From an uncultured Ruminococcus sp. (lineage in GTDB: Bacteria; Bacillota; Clostridia; Oscillospirales; Acutalibacteraceae): 64,000 bases of DNA. Within the stretch, counting starts at the first letter, position 1, and each line of letters starts with the position of its first letter. Below the pieces are notes generated by a model. The model was not told where the DNA came from. It did not search any database and saw only the letters and a program-made list of their open reading frames with translations. Shown here piece after piece: positions 42,657 to 51,813 of the stretch. Position numbers and translations under genes: made by a program. The stretch covers positions 1-64,000 of the forward strand of contig CAJUGO010000004.1 of NCBI GenBank assembly GCA_910585865.1, given 5' to 3'.

Positions 42657-43523
42657 TTAAGCCTTGCCTACTGAACCGAAAAGCTCCATTTTCTCTTTAA
42701 CAGTAGCCTTAATAGCGTCTGCGCCTGGAGCAAGAAGCTTTCTTGGGTCAAAGCCCTTACCCTGCATATCCTTGCCGTCCTCAATATACTGTCTTGTAGC
42801 AGCGGCAAATGCAAGCTGACACTCTGTGTTTACATTAATTTTTGAAACGCCGAGTGAAATAGCTTTCTTAATCATATCAGCAGGAATACCTGTACCGCCG
42901 TGGAGAACAAGAGGCATATCGCCTGTGAGCTGCTGAATAGCGTCAAGTGTATCAAAGCTTAAGCCCTGCCAGTTTTCAGGATACTTGCCGTGAATATTAC
43001 CGATACCTGCTGCAAGCATTGTTACACCCAGGTCAGCAATCATTTTGCATTCCTGAGGATCAGCACATTCGCCGGCACCGACAACACCGTCTTCCTCGCC
43101 GCCGATTGAACCAACCTCAGCCTCAATTGAAAGACCGAGTTCGTTACAAGTAGCTACAAGTTCCTTTGTCTTTTCGATATTTTCTTCAATCGGATAGTGT
43201 GAACCGTCAAACATTACTGAGCTGAAACCAGCTTCAATACACTTCTTAGCGCCTTCGTATGAACCGTGGTCGAGATGAAGTGCAACCGGAACAGTAATGC
43301 CAAGCTCATCGAGCATACCGTTTACCATACCAACTACTGTTTTGTAGCCGCACATATATTTGCCTGCGCCCTCAGATACACCGAGGATTACAGGTGAGTT
43401 AAGCTCCTGAGCAGTTAAAAGAATTGATTTTGTCCATTCAAGGTTGTTGATGTTAAACTGACCTACTGCATAGTGGCCTGCCTTTGCCTTTTCAAGCATT
43501 TCTTTAGCGTTTACTAATGGCAT
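42657..43523 (-). CDS. fba: Class II fructose-bisphosphate aldolase
   Basis: 288 residues. Zinc-dependent cleavage of fructose 1,6-bisphosphate to DHAP and glyceraldehyde 3-phosphate in glycolysis. Motifs: VPVALHLDHGSYEGAKKCIEAGFSSVMFDGS with the zinc ligand His and catalytic Asp, EAEVGSIGGEEDGV, NIHGKYP with a second His, and VLHGGTGIPADMI with the third. The phosphate-binding end KINVNTECQLAF is typical. Short class IIB length. A small gatY/kbaY-type aldolase cannot be excluded, but context favours glycolysis. Confidence 0.9.
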   Translation of the reverse strand: MPLVNAKEMLEKAKAGHYAVGQFNINNLEWTKSILLTAQELNSPVILGVSEGAGKYMCGYKTVVGMVNGMLDELGITVPVALHLDHGSYEGAKKCIEAGFSSVMFDGSHYPIEENIEKTKELVATCNELGLSIEAEVGSIGGEEDGVVGAGECADPQECKMIADLGVTMLAAGIGNIHGKYPENWQGLSFDTLDAIQQLTGDMPLVLHGGTGIPADMIKKAISLGVSKINVNTECQLAFAAATRQYIEDGKDMQGKGFDPRKLLAPGADAIKATVKEKMELFGSVGKA

Positions 43524-43717
43524 TTTAATCTTCCTTTTGTAATAAATTTCAACAAAAAAGCGTCCTTTTTTGCCGATTTAAGTTTATTATACTATATTTC
43601 CTTTAAAATATAAAGCCTTTTAAAGAACTTTCCTATAATTTTTTACCAATTCCAAAAATAACGTCACTGCGCCGAAAAAAATATGCTCCTTACTGCACAA
43701 ATATCCGCAACAAATTG

Positions 43718-43744
43718 CAGCTGACTGCACAAAGCAATCAGCTG
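43718..43744 (-). terminator. Hairpin after the 440-residue paralogue
   Basis: Stem CAGCTGACTG/CAATCAGCTG with one mismatch and a 7-nt loop, 17 nt after the stop codon. The T-tract is poor on the minus strand, so termination may be weak. Confidence 0.45.
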
Positions 43745-43761
43745 CTGTATATTTTTATGTT

Positions 43762-45084
43762 TTATTTTTTAACTGTTCTCAATTTTACAGCAAAAACAGC
43801 ACCGCAAATTGATAGCGTAAGCAATATGCATACTGCAAACAATGGATTATTCTGTCCCGTAGGCACTGCACCGTTTGCATTATTTGAACTGCTGTTATGT
43901 GGATTTTTATTGCCTGCTGTTCCCGGTGTATCAGGGGTTGACGCTGGCTTTGTTGTTTCCGGCTGAGTTGAATCGGGATCATCAACTATATAAATACCAT
44001 CCGGCTGTGCAATCATAATATCATTATTTTTTTCAAGTTCTTTTACTGTATCCAATACATTTTGCTTATCATGAGTATCAAGAGTTAACAATAAAGTCTG
44101 ATTATACTTATAAATATATTCGAGCATCTCCCCTAACTCAACTTGCTCATTAACTAAGTCTGTAAGACGGTCTGCAATATCAAGCGAGTCAAGTTCATTT
44201 TTTATCAGAGCATCCTTCAATACATCAAAGTATTCAGGAGCAAGCTCAAGTTCTGATACAGCCTTATTGCAAAACTCCGTGATTTTTGCCTCAACTTTAT
44301 TTCCCATCTCTTTATCCGTGCTTGATTGTATAACACTTACAACTCCAAGATCTTTAAAATCATCAACTGAATACTTTTTAAATTTTAGGCTGGCTTCATT
44401 GAACAGGCAAACAATAATATGATTATCAATGAAGTCACTGTCAATTGTTGTATCACAAATATACTTTTCTTCCGGTTCTCTTGTAATACTATAGGTTTTA
44501 TCATAGCTTTCGCCAAACGAAGGTTTTGTTTCATTGGGATTTACAAACTCCCCAAAACATAGTATATCTGCAATTTCATCAAGCAAATCATCTGACAGAG
44601 TGCCTTCAATATAGGAATCCATAATTCCATAAAACTGATGATTCTTATAAATCTTTGCGTCTTTCCCCCATTTTGTCAAAGTCCTGTTCGGCAACATATA
44701 AACATACTTACCTATAACCTGACACGTCACCTGTTCCAACCATATCGAATCCGCTGTATAAGGACAAACCAACATGCTTCCGTCACTAAGGGTACCGTAG
44801 TATTTAACAACCACGTCATCCGTTGTCGCCTCTTCACCTTTTCCGTTATACGGATTCAACGCAATATAGTCCTGTTTTATCTGTAGTTCAAGTGCAGGAT
44901 CAAGCTCTTTAACCACCCTGTGATTTTCATTTTTCTTTATAGGATATTTATTTTCATCAATATAACCGTAAACTCCCGACTCAAGCGGAGGATATTTTTC
45001 CTCAGCAAACGCTGTTAAAGACGACAATGATACAAACAGCATCAACACCGCCAGAATAACTGAAATAACTTTTTTAGTACACAT
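43762..45084 (-). CDS. Secreted, membrane-anchored protein of unknown function (long paralogue)
   Basis: 440 residues, unrecognised. Signal peptide (about 1-27), an N-terminal domain (28-195), a middle domain (195-370), a T/P/N-rich linker (PETTKPASTPDTPG) and a C-terminal membrane helix (NNPLFAVCILLTLSICGAVFAV) followed by basic residues: a sortase-like or plain anchor arrangement, though no LPxTG is seen. It is the second of a tandem pair and shares its first about 190 and last about 45 residues with the 245-residue gene upstream. Its AAGGAG ribosome site is encoded within the last codons of the upstream copy. Confidence 0.65.
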   Translation of the reverse strand: MCTKKVISVILAVLMLFVSLSSLTAFAEEKYPPLESGVYGYIDENKYPIKKNENHRVVKELDPALELQIKQDYIALNPYNGKGEEATTDDVVVKYYGTLSDGSMLVCPYTADSIWLEQVTCQVIGKYVYMLPNRTLTKWGKDAKIYKNHQFYGIMDSYIEGTLSDDLLDEIADILCFGEFVNPNETKPSFGESYDKTYSITREPEEKYICDTTIDSDFIDNHIIVCLFNEASLKFKKYSVDDFKDLGVVSVIQSSTDKEMGNKVEAKITEFCNKAVSELELAPEYFDVLKDALIKNELDSLDIADRLTDLVNEQVELGEMLEYIYKYNQTLLLTLDTHDKQNVLDTVKELEKNNDIMIAQPDGIYIVDDPDSTQPETTKPASTPDTPGTAGNKNPHNSSSNNANGAVPTGQNNPLFAVCILLTLSICGAVFAVKLRTVKK

Positions 45085-45085
45085 A

Positions 45086-45823
45086 TTAAAACTCCTTTTT
45101 TACCGCTCTCAATTTTACAGCAAAAACAGCACCGCAAATTGATAGCGTAAGCAATATGCATACTGCAAACAGTGGATTATTCTGTCCGGTAGGCACTGCA
45201 CCGTTTGCATTATTTAAATTGTTGTTTTGTGGATTTTTATTTTCTGCTTCCCCCGGTGTATCAGGGGTAGCCAAAGGTTTTGTTTCATTGGGATTTACAA
45301 ATTCCCCAAAACATAGTATATCTGCAATTTCATCAAGCAAATCATCTGACAGATTTCCTTCAATATAGGAATCCACAATTCCATAAAACTGATGGTTCTT
45401 ATAAATCTTTGCATCTTTTCCCAATTCAGACACTGTATAGATATATTTACCTATTACATGATATGTAACCTCAGTAAACCATACCGAATAAGTTGTATAT
45501 GGGAAAACCAACATGCTTCCGTCGCTAAGGGTGCCGTAGTATTTAACAACCACGTCATCCGTTGTCGCCTCTTCACCTTTTCCGTTATACGGATTCAACG
45601 CAATATAGTCCTGTTTTATCTGTAGTTCAAGTGCAGGATCAAGCTCTTTAACCACCCTGTGATTTTCATTTTTCTTTATAGGATATTTATTTTCATCAAT
45701 ATAACCGTAAACTCCCGACTCAAGCGGAGGATATTTTTCCTCAGCAAACGCTGTTAAAGACGACAATGATACAAACAGCATCAGCACCGCCAAAATAACT
45801 GAAATAACTTTTTTAGTACACAT
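45086..45823 (-). CDS. Secreted, membrane-anchored protein of unknown function (short paralogue, internal deletion)
   Basis: 245 residues. Nearly identical to the long copy over the signal peptide and first domain and over the C-terminal linker and membrane helix, but lacks the middle domain. The junction reads NPNETKPLATPDTPG, where the long copy has NPNETKPSFGESYD and, 190 residues later, PETTKPASTPDTPG. It is best explained by a deletion between two short similar stretches encoding (E)TKP after a recent duplication. The linker has also diverged (NNLNN for SSSNN). The stop and the next start are 1 nt apart. Confidence 0.65.
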   Translation of the reverse strand: MCTKKVISVILAVLMLFVSLSSLTAFAEEKYPPLESGVYGYIDENKYPIKKNENHRVVKELDPALELQIKQDYIALNPYNGKGEEATTDDVVVKYYGTLSDGSMLVFPYTTYSVWFTEVTYHVIGKYIYTVSELGKDAKIYKNHQFYGIVDSYIEGNLSDDLLDEIADILCFGEFVNPNETKPLATPDTPGEAENKNPQNNNLNNANGAVPTGQNNPLFAVCILLTLSICGAVFAVKLRAVKKEF

Positions 45824-45849
45824 ATTAAAACTCCTTTTTATATTATTTA

Positions 45850-46071
45850 TTATGAATTTATAATATCATATATTGCAGTACAGTCGAGTATGGAAACATT
45901 GCCGTCCTTATTAACATCTGCTGCATATAGCTGAACATCGTTAAGCTCCTCTAGTTCAGCAATATACTTTTGGATTAATGTAACATCCTTTACATCTATT
46001 ACACCATTTAAGTCAACATCTCCAAGAAGTATTAAGCTTTTAGTTTCTATTTTGTAAATACTATAATATAA
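45850..46071 (-). pseudogene. Orphan type I dockerin domain fragment
   Basis: An open frame without any start codon encodes two calcium-binding dockerin repeats: LGDVDLNGVIDVKDVTLIQK (first) and AADVNKDGNVSILDCTAIYD (second), ending in a stop at 45850. Each has the D-x-N/D-x-D/N-G-x-x-D calcium loop and the following helix of the duplicated F-hand. Type I dockerins tether enzymes to cohesins in cellulosomes or amylosomes of Ruminococcaceae. Only the module remains, so it is the 3' end of a lost gene. Stops block the frame at 46072-46074. Confidence 0.75.
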
Positions 46072-46296
46072 TTATATAATTTTGTTGGATTTTGTCAATA
46101 TTATATTTTAAATTTATATAAATATTAATTAAATTAAGTTTTCAAGTTTATTTTGTTTTTATTTGCTGTGAAATATAAATATTTGTGTATATCTCATAAT
46201 CATTTTACCCGACATTTTTCGACACAAATCGACCCTTATGCCATAATATATCACAAAATCTTCATGATAATCTCACGAACTCATAACACAACTCGG

Positions 46297-46325
46297 TTGC
46301 TTTTAATAAATTAAAGATGTATAAT
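46297..46325 (+). promoter_or_regulatory. Promoter of the HtrA-like protease gene
   Basis: TTGCTT (46297-46302), 17-nt spacer, TATAAT (46320-46325), about 40 nt before the start codon. The region 46072-46296 upstream is very AT-rich with nothing else recognised. Confidence 0.65.
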
Positions 46326-46365
46326 ATATGCATAAAATATAATACATTTGCTACGGGAGAAAAAA

Positions 46366-48018
46366 ATGGATAATAATATACCTAATAACAATTTTGAAAA
46401 CTTTGAACCGCAAAAGCCCTTTACCGAAAAGAATCCTGACACAAACAGCGAACAATCATATTCACGTCGGCCTTCCTTTGACCCACAGAAATCTCAGCAG
46501 TTTGAGCAAAAGCCTGTTCAGCCTGATACAGCTGAACATACTGCTGCCGACAATTACAGACAGCCTGATAATTACAACGACGGCTTTCATCAGCCGCAAT
46601 ATAATGGCTATTCGGATTTTGCAAACAATTTCCCTCCTCAAAACAGTCAATATCCCCAACCGCCAAAACCAAGCGGCTTTGATGGATATTCATTTGCAGG
46701 CGGTCAGCATCCTGCCGGCAATTACGGTACACCTGCGTATAATCAATATACACAGGGATATCCCTCATACCCTCCGTTTTCAGTTCCTGCTTCGGAACAG
46801 AAAAAAACCAGCAAGGGACTTATTGCCATCATAATAGTTTTAAGCTCACTTCTGATTATGAGCCTTACCGGACTGACTGTTTATATCGCAGCCAACGGCA
46901 GTTCCGATTCAAACCAAACGAACAACCAAGGCGATTACAACTTTCAACTTCCGGATTCAACCGAGCCGCAAAATGATCAGGATGATGAAAATCCCAATGT
47001 GCACAGCAAATCCGATTACAGTGACAAAATAAAGCCGGACTATTCAGGCCTAAAGCTTGAAAAAAAGCCTAAGGATGCCTCTGATAATAAAGATTACAAT
47101 GCTTCCACCGCCTCGGAAAAAATATCTGAATCTGTAGTTGGCATAGTGTGTTATGCCGATAAGGTAACTGACGTTGAGCATTGCTCGTCACAGGGCAGCG
47201 GAATCATTATCTCATCCGATGGCTATGTTATCACAAATTCTCATGTAATAGCCAACAGCAAAACAGCCTATATTATTAATGTTGTTACTTCTGACGGCAA
47301 AACCTATAACGCAGGTATAGTCGGATTTGACTCAAGAACAGACATAGCGGTGCTCAAAATGGATGACGCCAAAAATCTCAAGCCGGCTGTCTTTGGTGAT
47401 TCTGATGACGCAAAAATCGGTGAAGACATAATCGTTGTAGGAAACCCCGGCGGTCTTGACTATCAGAACACAACCACCAAAGGCGTTATATCCGCCGCAA
47501 ACAGAGAAATTTCATCATCAAGTCTGGTAAAATATATTCAGACAGACGCCGCCATCAATCCAGGAAACTCAGGAGGTCCGCTTGTTAATTTCTATGGACA
47601 GGTAATAGGCATTGCCACTTCAAAAATCGCATCTGCCACCTATGAGGGCATGGGATTTGCAATTCCTTCAACAACTGCCAGGGATATAGTCGATTCACTC
47701 ATGAAAAAAGGTTATGTTGAAGGCAGAGTTAAAATAGGAATTGTCGGCACTGCCATTAATGAAAGAGGAGCCGCTAACCACAATGTTCCTCAGGGCATTT
47801 TCATTAGGGAAATTACAGAAGGCGGTCCGTGCTATGACACAGATCTTAGAATAAGCGATGTTCTCACCGAAGTGGATGACACCAGAGTATATTCCTTTGC
47901 TGATGTCTACAACGTCCTCGAAAAACATAAGCCGGGTGACAAAATTACTATAAAATATTATCATTACGGCGATCAGCATGAATATGAATCTGAAATCACT
48001 CTTCAGGAAGATAAATAG
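46366..48018 (+). CDS. HtrA/DegP-type membrane serine protease
   Basis: 550 residues from ATG 46366 behind GGGAG; an in-frame TTG at 46348 lacks support. Residues 1-145 are N/Q/P/Y-rich and disordered, probably cytoplasmic. One membrane helix (about 151-176), an acidic linker, then a trypsin-like domain with the triad His293 (TNSHVIA), Asp326 (RTDIAVL) and Ser402 (GNSGGPL), and a C-terminal PDZ domain (about 460-545, GIFIREITEGGPCYD). It degrades misfolded extracellular proteins. The long disordered N-terminus is more extended than in most HtrA proteins but typical of Clostridia. Confidence 0.92.
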   Translation: MDNNIPNNNFENFEPQKPFTEKNPDTNSEQSYSRRPSFDPQKSQQFEQKPVQPDTAEHTAADNYRQPDNYNDGFHQPQYNGYSDFANNFPPQNSQYPQPPKPSGFDGYSFAGGQHPAGNYGTPAYNQYTQGYPSYPPFSVPASEQKKTSKGLIAIIIVLSSLLIMSLTGLTVYIAANGSSDSNQTNNQGDYNFQLPDSTEPQNDQDDENPNVHSKSDYSDKIKPDYSGLKLEKKPKDASDNKDYNASTASEKISESVVGIVCYADKVTDVEHCSSQGSGIIISSDGYVITNSHVIANSKTAYIINVVTSDGKTYNAGIVGFDSRTDIAVLKMDDAKNLKPAVFGDSDDAKIGEDIIVVGNPGGLDYQNTTTKGVISAANREISSSSLVKYIQTDAAINPGNSGGPLVNFYGQVIGIATSKIASATYEGMGFAIPSTTARDIVDSLMKKGYVEGRVKIGIVGTAINERGAANHNVPQGIFIREITEGGPCYDTDLRISDVLTEVDDTRVYSFADVYNVLEKHKPGDKITIKYYHYGDQHEYESEITLQEDK

Positions 48019-48065
48019 AAATCCAAATAAAAAAGCAGCTGTCCTATAGTCAGCTGTCTCTGCAG

Positions 48066-48100
48066 GCTCCCTTGTATAAAGGGAGCTTCTTGTTTTTGTT
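48066..48100 (+). terminator. Terminator of the HtrA-like gene
   Basis: Stem GCTCCCTT/AAGGGAGC with a 5-nt loop (48066-48073 with 48079-48086), then TTCTTGTTTTTGTTTT. It resembles the core of the repeat at 37289-37343. Confidence 0.75.
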
Positions 48101-48130
48101 TTAAGATAAAGAAGAATCAAAGTTAAAAGA

Positions 48131-48172
48131 AAAGGGCAGCCGCAAATGATTTCTCATCTGTGACTGCCCTTT
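48131..48172 (-). terminator. Terminator of rpoBC
   Basis: Stem AAAGGGCAG/CTGCCCTTT (48131-48139 with 48164-48172) around a 24-nt loop. On the minus strand it is followed by TCTTTTAACTTT. About 30 nt after the rpoC stop codon. Confidence 0.75.
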
Positions 48173-48201
48173 TATATATACACATCTAAAAGAACTCAGT
48201 A

Positions 48202-51200
48202 TTAGTTATCTGATTCAGTTTCATTATCCTGTGCAGCAGTTTCCTCCTGCTGTTGTGCAGGCTTGTTATCTGCATTATCCTCAGGTTCGCCTTCCAGCTG
48301 AACACTTGAGTATCTCTTCATACCTGTACCTGCCGGAATCAGCTTACCGATACATACATTTTCTTTAAGACCAACAAGCGGATCAACTTTGCCTTTGATA
48401 GCAGCATCTGTAAGGACTCTTGTCGTTTCCTGGAAAGAAGCTGCTGAAAGGAAGCTGTCCGTAGCAAGAGCCGCCTTTGTAATACCAAGCAAAAGCTGTG
48501 TAAACGTAGCTTCTCTAAGACCTTCTTCGCCCGCTGCAATGCGCTTTTTAATTCTTTCGTTTTCAAAAAGAACCTCATTCTTATCATAGGTCTGACCCGC
48601 CATAAATCCGGTATCTCCTGCATCGTCAACCCTAACCTTGCGCATCATCTGACGAACTATTACTTCAATATGCTTATCGTTGATTTCAACACCCTGTAAA
48701 CGGTAAGTACTCTGAACTTCAGAAATAAGATAGTTCATTACTGCCTCAGAGCCTAATATATCAAGAATATCATGCGGATTAACCGAACCGTCGGTAATCT
48801 TATCGCCCTTCTTAATCTGCGCACCTTCCAGTACCTTTACACGGAAACCAAAAGGAATCAGATAAGCTCTTTCGTCACCTGTCTCTTTATTGTAGATAAC
48901 AGCATGCTTAGCGTTCTTGATTTCCTCAAAACGAACCTCGCCGTCAATCTCACTGATAATTGCAAGGCTCTTTGGCTTACGGGCTTCAAACAGCTCCTCA
49001 ACTCTCGGCAGACCCTGTGTAATATCTTCTGCGGAAGCAACACCGCCCGTATGGAAGGTTCTCATGGTAAGCTGTGTACCCGGCTCACCGATTGACTGAG
49101 CAGCAATAATACCGACAGCTTCACCGACAGTTACTGCCTGACGGTTTGCAAGGTTTGAGCCATAGCATTTACGGCACGCACCATGCTTTGCACGACAGGA
49201 AAGAACAGAACGTATCTTAATGCTTTCAACACCTGCATTTACAATTGTATCAGCTTCATCCTCGCCCATCATAACATCCTTTGAAACAAGGACATTACCG
49301 TTTGAATCGCAGAAATCATCAAGCAGATATCTTCCGATAAGACGTTCATGAAGACCTTCAATTACATTTGCGTCTCCAACCTTAATGTCAAATATCTCAA
49401 GACCCTCAGTAGTTCCGCAGTCCTCATCACGGATAATAACTTCCTGTGATACGTCAACAAGACGGCGGGTAAGGTAACCTGAGTCAGCCGTTCTCAGCGC
49501 TGTATCGGCAAGACCCTTACGGGCACCACGGGATGAAATAAAGTATTCAAGAATATTAAGACCTTCACGGTAATTTGCTCTGATAGGAATTTCAATCGTT
49601 TTACCTGACGTATTGGCAATAAGTCCGCGCATACCTGCAAGCTGACGAATCTGGCTCATACTGCCTCGAGCACCTGAGTCAGCCATCATAAAGATCGGGT
49701 TATATCTGTCAAGGTTTTTCTGGAGGGCGTCGGTTACATCATTTGTAGCCTTTTCCCAGATTCTAAGCACTTCGTCATAACGCTCTTCATTTGAACGAAG
49801 ACCCATCATAAATTCATCACGGATGATGTCTACCTCTTCTTCTGCTTTGGAAATAATTTCTTTCTTCACAGGAGGAATAACTGCATCACATACCGCTACG
49901 GTAATAGCGCCCTTTGTAGAATACTTATATCCTTGGGCTTTAATGTTATCAAGCACTTCGCTTGTCTTTACCGTACCGTGAATCTTAATACATTTATCAA
50001 TAATTTTCTTAAGACCTGACTTTCCTACTAGGAAGTCAACCTCAAATTTAAATCTGTTTTCGGGAATGCTTCTGTCGACAAATCCCAAATCCTGCGGAAT
50101 AGGATTATTAAAAATAATCTTACCGATTGTTGTGTCTACAAGAGCAGATTCAAGCTTTCCGTCTATTTCAATCTCACGGCGAACCTTAATTTTTGAATGA
50201 AGCTCGATTACGCCTGTCTGGTAAGCCATCATTACTTCATTAATATCACGGAAAACCTTTCCCTCGCCCTTTTCTCCGTCCTTATCAAGCGTGAGGTAGT
50301 AAGAACCGAGAATCATATCCTGGGTAGGAACTGTTACAGGCTGACCGTCAGAAGGCTTAAGCAGGTTACCGGCAGCAAGCATAAGGAATCTTGCCTCAGC
50401 CTGAGCTTCGGCAGAAAGCGGAACGTGAACAGCCATCTGGTCGCCGTCAAAGTCAGCATTGTACGCTGTACAAGCAAGCGGATGAAGCTTAAGCGCACGT
50501 CCTTCAACAAGTACCGGCTCAAATGCCTGGATACCAAGACGGTGAAGCGTAGGCGCACGGTTAAGCAGAACCGGATGACCTTTGATTACAACCTCAAGAG
50601 CATCCCATACATTATCTTTTGCGCGCTCAACTGCTTTTCTTGCTGATTTTATATTCTGTTCAGCCTTTGTTTCAACAAGGCGTTTCATAACAAAAGGCTT
50701 AAACAGTTCAAGTGCCATCTCTTTTGGCAGACCGCACTGATACATTTTAAGTTCAGGTCCTACAACAATAACCGAACGTCCCGAATAGTCAACACGCTTA
50801 CCAAGGAGATTCTGACGGAAACGTCCCTGTTTTCCCTTAAGCATATCTGAAAGCGACTTAAGTGCACGGTTATTTGGACCTGTAACCGGTCTGCCTCTTC
50901 TACCGTTGTCAATAAGTGCGTCAACGGATTCCTGGAGCATTCTTTTCTCATTGCGTATAATGATTTCCGGTGCATTAAGCTCAAGCAGCTTTTTCAGTCT
51001 GTTATTACGGTTAATAACACGGCGGTACAAATCATTAAGGTCAGAAGTCGCAAAACGTCCGCCGTCAAGCTGTACCATAGGACGGATATCCGGCGGAATT
51101 ACCGGAACCACGTCAAGAATCATCCACTCAGGGCGATTGCCTGACATTCTGAAACTTTCCACAACATCAAGACGTTTTAAAAGACGAACTCTCTTCTGTC

Positions 51201-51801
51201 CCGATGCTGTTTCAAGATCTTCCTTAAGAGCATTGGAAAGCACATCAAGGTCGATTTCCTCAAGCAGCTTTTTAATTGATTCGGCACCCATGCCGGCCTC
51301 AAAATCATCTTCGTACTTTTCGCGCATATCATTATATTCTGTTTCGGAAAGGCACTGATATTTTGCAAGGTCACGGCAGTCACCGGGATTAGTTACAATA
51401 TATTGTGAAAAATAAAGAACATTTTCAAGTAATTTGGGAGAAATATCCAACATAAGAGCAATTCTTGAAGGAATACCCTTAAAATACCAGATATGGGATA
51501 CAGGAGCAGCAAGTTCAATATGACCCATGCGCTCACGTCTTACTTTTGCACGGGTAACCTCTACTCCGCAGCGGTCGCATACCTTGCCCTTAAAACGGAT
51601 TCTCTTATACTTTCCGCAATGACATTCCCAGTCTTTTGTAGGACCGAAAATGCGCTCGCAAAACAAGCCGTCTCTTTCGGGCTTCAGTGTACGATAGTTA
51701 ATTGTTTCGGGCTTTTTTACTTCACCGTAAGACCATTCTCTCATCTGATCAGGGGAAGCAAGTCCGATTTTTATTGAATCAAAAACATTATTATCTATCA
51801 T
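48202..51801 (-). CDS. rpoC: RNA polymerase beta' subunit
   Basis: 1199 residues, full length for Firmicutes. Visible are the N-terminal zinc site (CHCGKYKRIRFKGKVCDRCG), the active-site NADFDGDQMAVHVPLS with the three Asp that hold Mg2+, the trigger-loop region, the second zinc site CRAKHGACRKCYG, and GEAVGIIAAQSIGEPGTQLTMRTFHTGG. The 12-nt gap to rpoB and AGGAGG between them show a single operon. No insert or defect is seen. The acidic, Q-rich C-tail is short. Confidence 0.98.
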   Translation of the reverse strand: MIDNNVFDSIKIGLASPDQMREWSYGEVKKPETINYRTLKPERDGLFCERIFGPTKDWECHCGKYKRIRFKGKVCDRCGVEVTRAKVRRERMGHIELAAPVSHIWYFKGIPSRIALMLDISPKLLENVLYFSQYIVTNPGDCRDLAKYQCLSETEYNDMREKYEDDFEAGMGAESIKKLLEEIDLDVLSNALKEDLETASGQKRVRLLKRLDVVESFRMSGNRPEWMILDVVPVIPPDIRPMVQLDGGRFATSDLNDLYRRVINRNNRLKKLLELNAPEIIIRNEKRMLQESVDALIDNGRRGRPVTGPNNRALKSLSDMLKGKQGRFRQNLLGKRVDYSGRSVIVVGPELKMYQCGLPKEMALELFKPFVMKRLVETKAEQNIKSARKAVERAKDNVWDALEVVIKGHPVLLNRAPTLHRLGIQAFEPVLVEGRALKLHPLACTAYNADFDGDQMAVHVPLSAEAQAEARFLMLAAGNLLKPSDGQPVTVPTQDMILGSYYLTLDKDGEKGEGKVFRDINEVMMAYQTGVIELHSKIKVRREIEIDGKLESALVDTTIGKIIFNNPIPQDLGFVDRSIPENRFKFEVDFLVGKSGLKKIIDKCIKIHGTVKTSEVLDNIKAQGYKYSTKGAITVAVCDAVIPPVKKEIISKAEEEVDIIRDEFMMGLRSNEERYDEVLRIWEKATNDVTDALQKNLDRYNPIFMMADSGARGSMSQIRQLAGMRGLIANTSGKTIEIPIRANYREGLNILEYFISSRGARKGLADTALRTADSGYLTRRLVDVSQEVIIRDEDCGTTEGLEIFDIKVGDANVIEGLHERLIGRYLLDDFCDSNGNVLVSKDVMMGEDEADTIVNAGVESIKIRSVLSCRAKHGACRKCYGSNLANRQAVTVGEAVGIIAAQSIGEPGTQLTMRTFHTGGVASAEDITQGLPRVEELFEARKPKSLAIISEIDGEVRFEEIKNAKHAVIYNKETGDERAYLIPFGFRVKVLEGAQIKKGDKITDGSVNPHDILDILGSEAVMNYLISEVQSTYRLQGVEINDKHIEVIVRQMMRKVRVDDAGDTGFMAGQTYDKNEVLFENERIKKRIAAGEEGLREATFTQLLLGITKAALATDSFLSAASFQETTRVLTDAAIKGKVDPLVGLKENVCIGKLIPAGTGMKRYSSVQLEGEPEDNADNKPAQQQEETAAQDNETESDN

Positions 51802-51813
51802 TGCACTTCCTCC

